Origin: Bdellovibrionales bacterium
Lineage (GTDB): Bacteria; Bdellovibrionota; UBA1018
Assembly (NCBI GenBank): GCA_018266355.1
Contig: JAFEAP010000023.1
Coordinates: 62,001-126,000, forward strand
Direction of reading: 5' to 3'
Length of the DNA: 64,000 bases
Each line of letters starts with the position of its first letter. Position 1 is the first letter of the stretch. Under the pieces are notes generated by a model that saw nothing but the letters and a program-made list of their open reading frames with translations, did not search any database and was not told the DNA's origin. Below, one piece after another: positions 34,556-42,914 of this stretch. The position numbers and the translations under genes were made by a program.

Positions 34556-36187
34556 TCACTCGGCGAGGAACGTAGGGTAACCGTAATGCTTCGGAGGTTG
34601 GAAGGTTTCCTTGATCGTCCGCGGCGAGAGCCAGCGGTAGAGGTTCAAAGGACTTCCGGCCTTGTCGTTCGTGCCCGAAGCGCGGGCGCCGCCGAAAGGC
34701 TGCTGGCCGACGACCGCTCCGGTGGGTTTATCGTTCACGTAGAAGTTGCCCGCCGAGTGGGTCAGCCGTTTCGTCATCGTCTCGATCGCGCGGCGATCCT
34801 GGGCGAAGACGGCGCCGGTGAGCGCGTACGGCGAGGTCTCGTCGCAGACCTTCAGCATCTCTTCCCACTTCGCGTCGTCGTAGACGAACGTCGTCAGCAC
34901 CGGTCCGAAAAGTTCTTCCTGCATCGTGCGGTAGTGCGGCGAGATCGTGAGCAGGAGCGTCGGGCGGATGAAGTAGCCGGTCTTCATCTCCGCCTGGCCG
35001 CCGGCGAGGACTTTCACGTCGGGTGACTGCTTCGCCTCTTCGAGATAGCCGGAGATTTTCTTGAACGAGCGCTCGTCGATGACGGCGTTCACGAAGTTCC
35101 GGAAGTCGCGCACGTCGCCCATCTTGAGTTCGTTCGTCTGCTCGACGAGGCGGCCTTGGATCTTCTCCCAGATCGAGGCCGGAACGTAGGCGCGCGAGGC
35201 GGCCGAGCACTTCTGACCCTGGTATTCGAACGCGCCCCGGACGAGGCCGGTCGTGAGCGCGTCGACGTCGGCCGACGGGTGCGCGAAGACGAAGTCCTTC
35301 CCGCCGGTCTCGCCGACGAGCCGCGGGTAAGTCGCGTACTTCGAGAGGTTCTCTCCCACGCGTTTCCAGATCGATTGGAACGTCGGCGTCGAGCCGGTGA
35401 AGTGGACGCCGGCGAGCCTCGGATTCGCGAGGAGGACGTCGCTCGTGAGCGGTCCGTCGGCGGCGACGAGGTTGATCACGCCCGGGGGAAGGCCCGCGGC
35501 TTCGAAGAGCTTCATCGTATAGTGCGCGGCCAGCATCTGCGTGTCGGAGGGTTTCCACACGACGGTGTTCCCGAGCATGGCCGGCGTGGCCGGAAGGTTT
35601 CCCGCGATCGCGGTGAAGTTGAACGGCGTGATCGCGAGGACGAAGCCTTCGAGCGGGCGCCACTCCATGCGGTTCCAGATCCCGGGCGAGGAGATCGGCT
35701 GCTCGTCCTGGATGCGTTGGTAGAATTCGGCGTTGAAGCGGAGGAAGTCGATGAGTTCGCAAGCGGCGTCGATCTCGGCTTGGAACGCGTTCTTCGACTG
35801 GCCGAGCATGGTCGCGGCGTTCAAGGTGTCGCGCCACGAACCGGCGAGGAGGTCGGCGGCTTTCAGGAAAATCGCCGCGCGTTCGTGCCACGCGAGGTTC
35901 TCCCACTCGGCCTTCGCCTTCAGCGCGGCCGCGGCCGCCGCTTCGAGTTCCTTCGCGCCGGCGAGGTGGAACTCGGCGAGAACTTCGCCGTGGGAGTGGG
36001 GCATGACGACTTTCCGAGTGTTCCCCGTGCGGACTTCTTTTCCGCCGATCACGAGCGGGATCTCGATCTTCTCCTTCGCCATCGAGGCGAGCCGCATCTT
36101 CAAACTCTCGCGTTCCGGAGAGCCGGGCGCGTAGGTGCGGACGGGTTCGTTCACGGCGGTCGGGAGGCGGAATCCGGAGTTGCTCAT
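34556..36187 (-). CDS. pruA: L-glutamate gamma-semialdehyde (1-pyrroline-5-carboxylate) dehydrogenase
   Basis: 543 residues, the length of the ALDH4A1-type enzymes. Catalytic Cys is in YQGQKCSAASRAYVP, the Glu and cofactor loop are in VGETGGKDFVF, and NAD contacts are in TPFNFTAIAGNLP and FTGSTPTFQ. It oxidises glutamate semialdehyde to glutamate, the second step of proline catabolism. No proline dehydrogenase is seen in the window, so that enzyme must be elsewhere or a monofunctional partner gene is distant. It is 29 bp downstream of a LysR-type regulator on the same strand, likely co-transcribed. Confidence 0.95.
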   Translation of the reverse strand: MSNSGFRLPTAVNEPVRTYAPGSPERESLKMRLASMAKEKIEIPLVIGGKEVRTGNTRKVVMPHSHGEVLAEFHLAGAKELEAAAAAALKAKAEWENLAWHERAAIFLKAADLLAGSWRDTLNAATMLGQSKNAFQAEIDAACELIDFLRFNAEFYQRIQDEQPISSPGIWNRMEWRPLEGFVLAITPFNFTAIAGNLPATPAMLGNTVVWKPSDTQMLAAHYTMKLFEAAGLPPGVINLVAADGPLTSDVLLANPRLAGVHFTGSTPTFQSIWKRVGENLSKYATYPRLVGETGGKDFVFAHPSADVDALTTGLVRGAFEYQGQKCSAASRAYVPASIWEKIQGRLVEQTNELKMGDVRDFRNFVNAVIDERSFKKISGYLEEAKQSPDVKVLAGGQAEMKTGYFIRPTLLLTISPHYRTMQEELFGPVLTTFVYDDAKWEEMLKVCDETSPYALTGAVFAQDRRAIETMTKRLTHSAGNFYVNDKPTGAVVGQQPFGGARASGTNDKAGSPLNLYRWLSPRTIKETFQPPKHYGYPTFLAE

Positions 36188-36216
36188 GCGTCTTTTTCCT
36201 TCGGCTTTTTTTATCC

Positions 36217-37095
36217 CTATCGGAGGGTTTCTTCCAGCGATTCCCCGTACGCGCGACCGTGGGCGAGGAGCGACTGGATGAGCGCTTTATGCGGGCTGTT
36301 CCGGGGGTAGGCGAGGAAGAGCGGTTTGACCGCGTCGCGTCCGAGGGGTTCGAAGCGAAGCCGGCCGGCGTCGACGAGTTCCTTCGCCGCGTGCCACGGG
36401 AGGACGGTCGCGGAGCCGGGACTCGCCGCGACCCAGTGGGTGAGCGCGGTCAGGTCTTGCCAGTAGATCCGGTAAATCGGGGTCGGCATCCGCGCGCGTT
36501 TCACGATCCAGGTATCGACCGGATTTTCGGTGAGCGAGTAGGTACCCCACCGGTAGTCCGCGAGGTTCTCGTGCCGCTTCGAGGGGTGGCGCACGATTCC
36601 CCACGTCTCGGAGTAGAACGGTTTACAAACGTAGTTCGCGAGCTCTTCCTTGTGCTCGAGGATGCCCGCATCCGCGCCCGCCTGGACGGTTTCGAGCGAG
36701 ACGCGCGAGATCGAAGAGGTGCGCGCCTCGAGTTCCTGGCGGGGGAATTTCGCGGCCTCGCGAACCCACCACGGCAGCACGACCTCGCGCATGACGAGCT
36801 GGGGGCCGACGAGGACGAAATGGTCCGGCTCGGTCGGCGCGCGTTGGAGTCGGCGAAGTCCGGCCTCCCAGTTCCGCATCACTTCCTCGGCCGTGCGGGC
36901 GAAATCGAGCGCGGCGGGCAGGGGTTTGAGACCGCGAGGTCCGCGGCGCTCGAAGAGCGGGAAACCGAGTTCCGTCTCGATCGCCTGCACCCGTTTCGAG
37001 ACGGCGGATTGGTTCAAGTGAAGGCGCGCGGCCGTGCGGGAAAGGTGCGGGTCTTCGACGAGGGCCCGGATGATTTTCAGGTGTTCGAAATCCAT
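36217..37095 (-). CDS. LysR-type transcriptional regulator, probable regulator of pruA
   Basis: 292 residues. The N-terminal winged helix-turn-helix is clear (HLKIIRALVEDPHLSRTAARLHLNQSAVSKRVQAIE), followed by the usual ligand-binding domain. It precedes pruA on the same strand by 29 bp and both are probably one transcript, an arrangement that suggests control of proline or glutamate use. LysR proteins commonly bind near their own promoter; the AT-rich dyad just upstream (37111-37135) is the natural candidate site. Confidence 0.93.
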   Translation of the reverse strand: MDFEHLKIIRALVEDPHLSRTAARLHLNQSAVSKRVQAIETELGFPLFERRGPRGLKPLPAALDFARTAEEVMRNWEAGLRRLQRAPTEPDHFVLVGPQLVMREVVLPWWVREAAKFPRQELEARTSSISRVSLETVQAGADAGILEHKEELANYVCKPFYSETWGIVRHPSKRHENLADYRWGTYSLTENPVDTWIVKRARMPTPIYRIYWQDLTALTHWVAASPGSATVLPWHAAKELVDAGRLRFEPLGRDAVKPLFLAYPRNSPHKALIQSLLAHGRAYGESLEETLR

Positions 37096-37110
37096 CGCTC
37101 TAATTTTTCC

Positions 37111-37135
37111 ATTTAGGAATCATTATATTCCAAAT
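37111..37135. promoter_or_regulatory. AT-rich dyad, candidate LysR-type operator
   Basis: GGAAT at 37116-37120 and ATTCC at 37127-37131 form an imperfect palindrome with AT-rich flanks (ATTTA on the left, AAAT on the right). The surrounding 58-bp divergent gap is far more AT-rich than the rest of the window, as expected for overlapping promoters. Spacing is compatible with a T-N11-A LysR motif. Confidence 0.5.
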
Positions 37136-37153
37136 TATCTCTTTTTGGAAACG

Positions 37154-37555
37154 ATGGCTGGTGGCATACCCGCACTCCAGATGACTCAGATGAAGAAGCC
37201 GACCGTTTTGCTCCCGCTCGTTCTCGTTGGACTCGCATTCGCGGGAACCGAGGGAAGCACCGCTTATGCCCGCGGATATTGCGGACCGCGTCTCTGGCCC
37301 GAAGTCAAAAAGCTGGCTCGCACCTGCTTGGCGATGGAGAGGTCGGGACACCGGTGCCGTGATCTCCGCGTGTACGGCGGACGGTCGGCTGCCTTCTATC
37401 TCGGGAAGGATCTTTATCGCGTCCGGATCGAGGAATCCGAGCACGCCGACGGGGGCGACCTCGACGACGTTTACATCGTGCGCGACGACGGTTGCCAGCT
37501 CGAGCGGCGCAACGTGCCGGCTTTCGGCGACGTGCTCCGCGCCCTCGCCCGGTAA
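37154..37555 (+). CDS. Small exported protein of unknown function
   Basis: 133 residues from the ATG at 37154, which has a weak GGAAA upstream; ATGs at 37181 and 37190 are possible and would give a tidier signal peptide (KKPTVLLPLVLVGLAFAG). The mature part contains GYCGPRLWPEVKKLARTCL, HRCRDLRVYGGRSAAFYLG and VRDDGCQLERRN, with four Cys. The family is unknown to me. It is divergent from the LysR gene and could be under the same operator. Confidence 0.6.
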   Translation: MAGGIPALQMTQMKKPTVLLPLVLVGLAFAGTEGSTAYARGYCGPRLWPEVKKLARTCLAMERSGHRCRDLRVYGGRSAAFYLGKDLYRVRIEESEHADGGDLDDVYIVRDDGCQLERRNVPAFGDVLRALAR

Positions 37556-37644
37556 GATCTAAGGATCGAACTCCCTTATCCCGCGCCCTTCCCGCGCCGA
37601 TACGCCTATGGCAATCTTGTGAGAGAGCCCATGGGTAAGAAACG

Positions 37645-38496
37645 GTGAAAGAGCATACCAGTCGATTCCTCAGAGCGACGGCGTACGTCTATCTCGCCTT
37701 TCCGGTGACGTACCTCCTTTACGCGGCCTTGCTCTTCAATCTCAGTCCCGCGCGGTCGTCGCGCATCTTTTTCAGCTTTTCGTATTGGGCGCTCGCCGTA
37801 TGCGGAATCGCCGTCGGTTACGGGTTTCGCGAGATGACCCGCTGGGCTTGGCACGTCTTCCTCCTGAATTCGCTTTTCGTCGCTTATACGAACGCGCTCA
37901 TCGCGATCCGGTACTCGGAATCGAACAATCCCTTCCTCGCCTTCCTCGTCTCGATCGCCCTTCTCGTCGGTCTCATGGTCCGGCTCGGGAAAGAAATCCG
38001 AGTCCCGTATTTCCTACCGAAGATCCGGTGGTGGGAGACGAATCCGCGCTACAAACTCTCCGTCCCCGTTCGCGTCGAGCGCAAAGACACGGGATTCGAG
38101 GGAGAAATCCTCGATATTTCGATCGGCGGCTGTTTCATCAAGAGCCGGAACGACCTGACCCAAAACGAGCGTATCCTTTCTCGCTTCGAACTCTTCGGAG
38201 AGAAACTCGAGATCGGCGGCACGGTCGTCTGGCGCAGCCAGAGCTCCGTGACCCACCCGAAAGGGGTCGGCGTGAAGTTCGACGAACTCGATAAGCTCCA
38301 GCGGAAGATCATGAAGGCCGTGATGCTTCACCTGAAGAAAATCTCGGCCCTCCAAACGTCGAGGAACCGCCTTTCGCCGGAGGATTTCAACCAAAAGATG
38401 GCGAAGCTGAAGAACCATCACCTCGGCATTACCGAAAAGGGCGCGGATTCCGAACCTGACCCGGAGCCGGGTTCGAACCGCGAGCGGGCGTCTTGA
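37645..38496 (+). CDS. Membrane protein with C-terminal PilZ (cyclic-di-GMP-binding) domain
   Basis: 283 residues, GTG start. Four hydrophobic helices fill residues 8-115, then a PilZ domain from about 130: NPRYKLSVPVRVE and LDISIGGCFIKS, matching the R-x3-R and D/N-x-S-x2-G motifs, although the first motif here is RYKLS with a single Arg. Binding of cyclic di-GMP is probable but the weak RxxxR motif leaves doubt. The membrane part has no recognised domain. Its stop overlaps the TTG start of tadA, so the pair is co-translated. Confidence 0.82.
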   Translation: MKEHTSRFLRATAYVYLAFPVTYLLYAALLFNLSPARSSRIFFSFSYWALAVCGIAVGYGFREMTRWAWHVFLLNSLFVAYTNALIAIRYSESNNPFLAFLVSIALLVGLMVRLGKEIRVPYFLPKIRWWETNPRYKLSVPVRVERKDTGFEGEILDISIGGCFIKSRNDLTQNERILSRFELFGEKLEIGGTVVWRSQSSVTHPKGVGVKFDELDKLQRKIMKAVMLHLKKISALQTSRNRLSPEDFNQKMAKLKNHHLGITEKGADSEPDPEPGSNRERAS

Positions 38497-38957
38497 AAAA
38501 GGACGATTCCGCGTTCCTCCAGGCGGCGCTCGACGAAGCGAAACGGGCCGCGAAGGAGGACGAGGTTCCTGTCGGCGCGGTGCTCGTGCACGAGGGAAAG
38601 ATCGTCGCGACCGGCCGTAACGCGCGCGAGCGGCTCCAGTCTCCGATCTCGCACGCCGAGATCCACGCGCTCGAGGCGGGCGCGAAAAAACTCGGGAGCT
38701 GGCGGCTCGAAGACTGCGTGCTTTACGTGACCCTCGAGCCCTGTCCGATGTGCCTCGCCGCTTGCCAGCAGGCCCGCGTTTCGCGCGTGGTCTACGGGGC
38801 GAAGGATCCGAAGGGAGGGGCGATCAGTCTCGGCTACGCGCTTCACGAAGACGGTCGCACGAATCACCGGTTCGCCGTCGATTACGTCGAGGAACCGGAG
38901 TGCGGCGGAATTTTGACGGCGTTCTTCCGCGGTAGACGAAACTCCGTCAAGGAGTGA
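38493..38957 (+). CDS. tadA: tRNA adenosine-34 deaminase
   Basis: 154 residues with a TTG start, overlapping the previous stop codon. Zinc and catalytic residues are in HAEIHAL (His54, Glu56) and PCPMCLAAC (two Cys), exactly as in TadA. It converts A34 to inosine in tRNA-Arg(ACG), which is essential in most bacteria. The TTG choice is supported by the family N terminus beginning shortly after (MKKDDSAFLQAALDEAKRAA). Confidence 0.94.
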   Translation: MKKDDSAFLQAALDEAKRAAKEDEVPVGAVLVHEGKIVATGRNARERLQSPISHAEIHALEAGAKKLGSWRLEDCVLYVTLEPCPMCLAACQQARVSRVVYGAKDPKGGAISLGYALHEDGRTNHRFAVDYVEEPECGGILTAFFRGRRNSVKE

Positions 38958-39080
38958 GACTAGAACTCCGATAGGGAAGTATCCGGGAGAGGGGTGTGCG
39001 CCCGGATTTCCACCTCCCTATTTCCCACCTCATTCTTTCTCCGCCCGGAGGCTCCCGAAGGATTCGGGACGATCAAGCGC

Positions 39081-39473
39081 ATGAACGAACCCGTTAAAAA
39101 ACAGCATATTTTCGGCGAAATCGAAGACGTCATTTCCGTCGGCGCGCTTTTGCGTCCGACCGTCGCGAAAGCCGTGACCGAACTTTCCTCGACCGAACTG
39201 ACCACGTTGCGCGAACGCGTGATCGAAGCCGAGCGCGAACTCGCGAACTCCCGGCTCGAATTTTCGGAGCGTTTCCGACGCGCCCAGGAATGCCTGCGCG
39301 CGACTTACGACTTCGCGCCGACCTGGCGTTTCATCGCCGATCGCATCGCGGAGAGCTGGACCGGAGCGACCACGCTCACCGTCAAGGAACTCTCGATCGT
39401 GAGCTTGCTCTTCGGGATCCTCCTCGAGGAAACGAACGCTCGCCTCGCGAAAAAATCGAAGCGCTCGGCTTAA
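39081..39473 (+). CDS. Small helical protein of unknown function
   Basis: 130 residues from the ATG at 39081 (MNEPVKKQHIFGEIED); upstream in-frame codons give a Pro/Phe-rich extension that does not look natural. The protein is mostly helical, with Glu/Arg-rich LRERVIEAERELANSRLEFSERF and a hydrophobic LSIVSLLFGILLEE near the end, possibly a membrane-associated or oligomerisation helix. Not recognised. It follows tadA by 120 bp and is upstream of the 158-residue gene by 75 bp. Confidence 0.5.
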   Translation: MNEPVKKQHIFGEIEDVISVGALLRPTVAKAVTELSSTELTTLRERVIEAERELANSRLEFSERFRRAQECLRATYDFAPTWRFIADRIAESWTGATTLTVKELSIVSLLFGILLEETNARLAKKSKRSA

Positions 39474-39547
39474 AAAATCCGCGCTGACTTTCCGCGTTCA
39501 TCGTTCCCGGCCGTGCGTTTCGCGCGCGAAGAGGGCATAGTCCCCCT

Positions 39548-40024
39548 ATGGCCACCTCGAACCTGAAATGCGCGTTCTCGTCCCTCAGTCTCTCCGCTTC
39601 CGTCGATCAGCAGACGGGCAGCCTCTCCGTTTTCGACGTCGTCGACGAGATCCGCGCGCCTCAGGTTCCGATCCACGTGCAGATGCTCGTCCTCACGCTC
39701 GTGTGGGAGAAGCCGAAGGACCAGGGCCATTTCGACGGCCGCGTCTTCATCCACATCCTCACGCCCGACGGGAAGCAAGCGATGATCGGAAACGGCGACC
39801 TCAAGATCCCGTCCGACCAGCGCCGCGTGAAGGCGATCTTCCGCCTCGGCGGTTTTCCGCTGATGCAGTTCGGATCCCATCGCTTCGTCGTTTCGTGGGT
39901 GAACGCCGCGGGCGCGAAGGAAGGCGAGAACCTCCTCGACTTCGAAGTCGTGCAGGTCGCCGAGCAGCCGGGACCGGGCGCGGGTCCCGCGGGCGGACCA
40001 GCGAAGCCGGGGATGGCGCACTGA
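39548..40024 (+). CDS. Conserved beta-rich protein, possibly DUF6941-like
   Basis: 158 residues, mostly beta strands: LKCAFSSLSLSASVDQQTGSLSVFDVVDEIRAP then VQMLVLTLVWEKPK, a Pro-Gly-Ala-rich tail (PGPGAGPAGGPAKPGMAH). Its start resembles the DUF6941 pattern of small immunoglobulin-like proteins; I offer this tentatively. A CATAGT box sits six bases before the ATG and there is no Shine-Dalgarno sequence, so the message may be leaderless. It is convergent with the methyltransferase gene, 16 bp apart. Confidence 0.55.
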   Translation: MATSNLKCAFSSLSLSASVDQQTGSLSVFDVVDEIRAPQVPIHVQMLVLTLVWEKPKDQGHFDGRVFIHILTPDGKQAMIGNGDLKIPSDQRRVKAIFRLGGFPLMQFGSHRFVVSWVNAAGAKEGENLLDFEVVQVAEQPGPGAGPAGGPAKPGMAH

Positions 40025-40040
40025 CCTTCGATCGCGGAAG

Positions 40041-40781
40041 CTAGGGCCGACCGACCCGAAGCGCGAGGTTCCACTCGACCGCGCGCTTTCCCTCGCCCCA
40101 GTACGGCGCGATCTTCTCCGCCACCGCGAGCGTCGGATCGACGCCGTGGCGATCGACGTAGAGCTGGGTCGCCGACCAGGTCCGCACGTAGCCCATCCAT
40201 TCGGCGAGCGTCCACTCGACGGCGAGGCGGAATCGCGGCGCGGGGATCTCGCGGAACGGGAAATCGAGGTCCCGGTAGTCGTTCCAAATCAGCCGATTGT
40301 TCGGCTTCCAAAACGGGCCGAGCGTTTCGAAATGAAACGCGTCGAGGACTCGGTCGATCTCCGGCCGGATCGGGGCTTGGAATCCGTACGCCCAAGCCGC
40401 GATCACGCCGTCCGCCTTCAGCACCCGCTTCGCCTCGGCGTAGAACTTCGGGAGATCGAACCAGTGGATCGCTTGGGCGACGGTGACGAGATCGATCGAG
40501 CGGTCCGGTTCAGGGAGCGGGGCTTCGGCGGGCAGCGTGCGGTACTCGACGTTCTTCACGGCGGCGGCGTTCCGGAGTTGGGTCTCGCTCAAATCGGTCG
40601 CGATCACGCGCTCGAAATGCTGGGAGAGATCGAGCGCGGCCTGGCCGTTCCCGGTCGCGCAGTCCCACGCCGTGCGTCTCGCCGGGCATGCGTCGGCGAG
40701 GAAACGATAAAGGTCCTCCGGATAGCCGGGGCGATGAACGGAGTAGAGCGAGGACTGCTTCGAGAAAAGATCGGTCGTCAT
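40041..40781 (-). CDS. Class I SAM-dependent methyltransferase
   Basis: 246 residues from the ATG at 40781. The Rossmann SAM site is AWDCATGNGQAALDLS, with motif IVTDLSETQL-like (VIATDLSETQL) and the later VTVAQAIHWF and LKADGVIAAW. Early YRPGYPEDLY is typical of the small-molecule trans-aconitate or Tmt-like group. Substrate unknown. It overlaps the FAD monooxygenase by four bases (ATGA) as its downstream partner, suggesting a joint modification of one small molecule. Confidence 0.87.
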   Translation of the reverse strand: MTTDLFSKQSSLYSVHRPGYPEDLYRFLADACPARRTAWDCATGNGQAALDLSQHFERVIATDLSETQLRNAAAVKNVEYRTLPAEAPLPEPDRSIDLVTVAQAIHWFDLPKFYAEAKRVLKADGVIAAWAYGFQAPIRPEIDRVLDAFHFETLGPFWKPNNRLIWNDYRDLDFPFREIPAPRFRLAVEWTLAEWMGYVRTWSATQLYVDRHGVDPTLAVAEKIAPYWGEGKRAVEWNLALRVGRP

Positions 40782-42004
40782 TCGCGCCGGAGCCTCGCGA
40801 TTTCCCTTCGCGCCGGACCGACTTCCGAGATCGCGCGCGCGAGGATACCCTGGAGGAAGCGGAGATTCGCGAAGAATGGGAGCACGAAGCGGACGACGAG
40901 GCCGGTGAGCGGCGATTCCGGCCGGGTCGCGGTGCGCAGGACGAATCCCGTGATTCGGGAAACCCACTCGGCGACCGGACGGCGTTCGCGTTCGTAACCT
41001 TCGAGGGTCGTCATCGGCGCGCGCTCGCGGAGAACGTCCGCGATCCGTCGTCCGAGATTCACGGCGTCGTGGATGCCGATGTTCATTCCCTGGCCGCCGA
41101 CGGGGCTGTGGATGTGGGCGGCGTCGCCGGCGAGGAAAACGCGGTGACGACCGCACGAATTCGCGATGCGCCGATGGATGCGGAAACCGGTGATCCACGT
41201 CGGGTCGCGGAGTTTGATCGGCTGGCGGAGGACTTCGTCGACCCAACGCTGAAAATCGGCGAGCGTCGGCTCGCTCGCGGTCGTGAACGCCGAACCCTCG
41301 CGGGGAACGACGACCATCCGGTAGCGACCCTTCTCCTTGAACGGGAAAAACGCGGACGCCCCTTTTCGGGTGACGAAGGTGCGCACGCCTTCGTAATTCC
41401 AGGGCCACTCGAGGGTGAGGTCGGCGAGCATAAACGCGCCGGGGTACTGGACGCCGGTAAAGGTGAGGCCGAGCGATTCGCGCACGCCGCTATGGGAACC
41501 GTCGCATCCGACGACGAAATCCGCGCGTACGGATTCGGTCTTTCCTCCGTCGTCACGGAGCTCGACCCGAACCGCTTCGGAGAACTCCTCGAGCCCGGCG
41601 AATTCCTTTCTCCGCTCGACCGCGACGCCGCGGCGGAGGAGTTCTTCCTCGAGGAACCGCTCGGTTTCGGACTGCGCGAGGATCAAAACGAAGTTATAGC
41701 GGCTCGGCACGCGGTCGAGGCTCGCGACCGCGGTCTTCCCGCCTTCGAAACCGAGGGTGATCTCGTGGGCGACGTGACCGGCGGCGATCATGGCCTTCGA
41801 AACCGAATCGCCGAGGAGGGCGTCGAAGAGTTCGAGCGATCCCGCGTGCACGCCGAGCGCGCGCGATTTATCCGAGCGCGCGGATTGTTTCTCGATGATC
41901 CGTACGGAAATCCCCGCACGAGCGAGGACGAGGGCGAGCGTGAGTCCCGTCGGTCCGGCGCCGACGATGAGGACCTTGGGGGGGCGCGCGGAGAGTTCGG
42001 CCAT
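40778..42004 (-). CDS. FAD-dependent monooxygenase (class A, PF01494 type)
   Basis: 408 residues from the ATG at 42004. The FAD site GAGPTGLTLALVLARAG is at the N terminus, the second motif VGCDGSHSGVRESLG near 155, and the GD motif FLAGDAAHIHSPVGGQGMN near 275. These are the three signatures of aromatic hydroxylases. The product class (hydroxylated aromatic, quinone or polyketide) is not predictable. It is the first gene of a pair with the methyltransferase, a combination common in small-molecule tailoring or ubiquinone-like pathways. Confidence 0.9.
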   Translation of the reverse strand: MAELSARPPKVLIVGAGPTGLTLALVLARAGISVRIIEKQSARSDKSRALGVHAGSLELFDALLGDSVSKAMIAAGHVAHEITLGFEGGKTAVASLDRVPSRYNFVLILAQSETERFLEEELLRRGVAVERRKEFAGLEEFSEAVRVELRDDGGKTESVRADFVVGCDGSHSGVRESLGLTFTGVQYPGAFMLADLTLEWPWNYEGVRTFVTRKGASAFFPFKEKGRYRMVVVPREGSAFTTASEPTLADFQRWVDEVLRQPIKLRDPTWITGFRIHRRIANSCGRHRVFLAGDAAHIHSPVGGQGMNIGIHDAVNLGRRIADVLRERAPMTTLEGYERERRPVAEWVSRITGFVLRTATRPESPLTGLVVRFVLPFFANLRFLQGILARAISEVGPARREIARLRRE

Positions 42005-42134
42005 CGGTTGGATCCTACCCGGAAAGAGTGAATCGTGCGTCGCGTTAAGCCGCGGAATCCTTACGATGGCGGGGAGGCCGCACGCCTTGTCAACCTCACG
42101 CGTTAGGCGTACCAAGGAGGTAAGGACTTGATCC

Positions 42135-42914
42135 ATGGGACAGGTACCCGCATTCGCCGGAACGCCGGCACATCATCTTCTCGTCGGTAGCGGTAAGATT
42201 TCGCGTCACTTCGCGAAATACTTCGCCGAACTGAACCTCTCTTTCGGGACCTGGACGACTCCCCGGGAATTCTCGGCCGATTTCTTCCGGAACTTCCGCG
42301 CGACCCACGTGTGGATCCTCGTCTCCGATCGCGCGATCGCGGGCGTGGCCGCGCGGATCCGCGAGGGGCTGACCGAATTCGGGACCGGCGTCCTACCGAG
42401 CGGCGAGACCGCGCGGTTTCTCCACGCCTCGGGCGCGACTGTCGTCGACGGCGTCCGCGGCGCGCACCCGCTGATGACGTTCGGAGACGCGCTTTACGAC
42501 CTCGATACGTACCGCCGGATCCCGTTCGTGCTCGAGAACGCGTTCGACGGCGAGCTCGCTTCGGAAATCCTCGGCGGACTGCCGAACGTCGCCGTCGCGA
42601 TCGAACCTTCGCAGCGCGCGCTCTATCATTCGCTCGTATCGGTGGCCGGGAATTTCCCGGCAATGCTTTGGGCCGAGGTCTTCGCGCGTTTCGAACGCGA
42701 ACTCGGGCTTCCGCGCGAGATCCTCGCGCCCTTCCTTTTCCGGACGCTCACGAACGTGCTCGAATCGGGCGACGCCGCCCTCACGGGTCCGCTCGTTCGC
42801 GGCGACGCGCCGACCGTCCGGAATCACCGCGCGGCGCTCGCCGGCACTTCCCTTTCGACCCTGTACGGAGCGTTCGAGGACTTTTTCCAATCCCGAGGAA
42901 ACGATCATGCCTAA
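42135..42914 (+). CDS. Rossmann-fold/DUF2520 protein, candidate ketopantoate reductase
   Basis: 259 residues. It starts with a dinucleotide-binding loop LLVGSGKISRHFAKYFAEL, then a DUF2520-like C-terminal helical half (AIEPSQRALYHSLVSVAGNFPAMLW, LVRGDAPTVRNHRAAL). The fold matches small NAD(P)-dependent oxidoreductases such as ketopantoate reductase. It is the first gene of the PanB-PanC-CoaBC-CoaX operon and overlaps panB by 8 nt; no panE is present in the window, so it is a good candidate for the missing reductase. AAGGAGG lies 13-16 bp upstream of the ATG, a longer spacing than usual. Confidence 0.8.
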   Translation: MGQVPAFAGTPAHHLLVGSGKISRHFAKYFAELNLSFGTWTTPREFSADFFRNFRATHVWILVSDRAIAGVAARIREGLTEFGTGVLPSGETARFLHASGATVVDGVRGAHPLMTFGDALYDLDTYRRIPFVLENAFDGELASEILGGLPNVAVAIEPSQRALYHSLVSVAGNFPAMLWAEVFARFERELGLPREILAPFLFRTLTNVLESGDAALTGPLVRGDAPTVRNHRAALAGTSLSTLYGAFEDFFQSRGNDHA

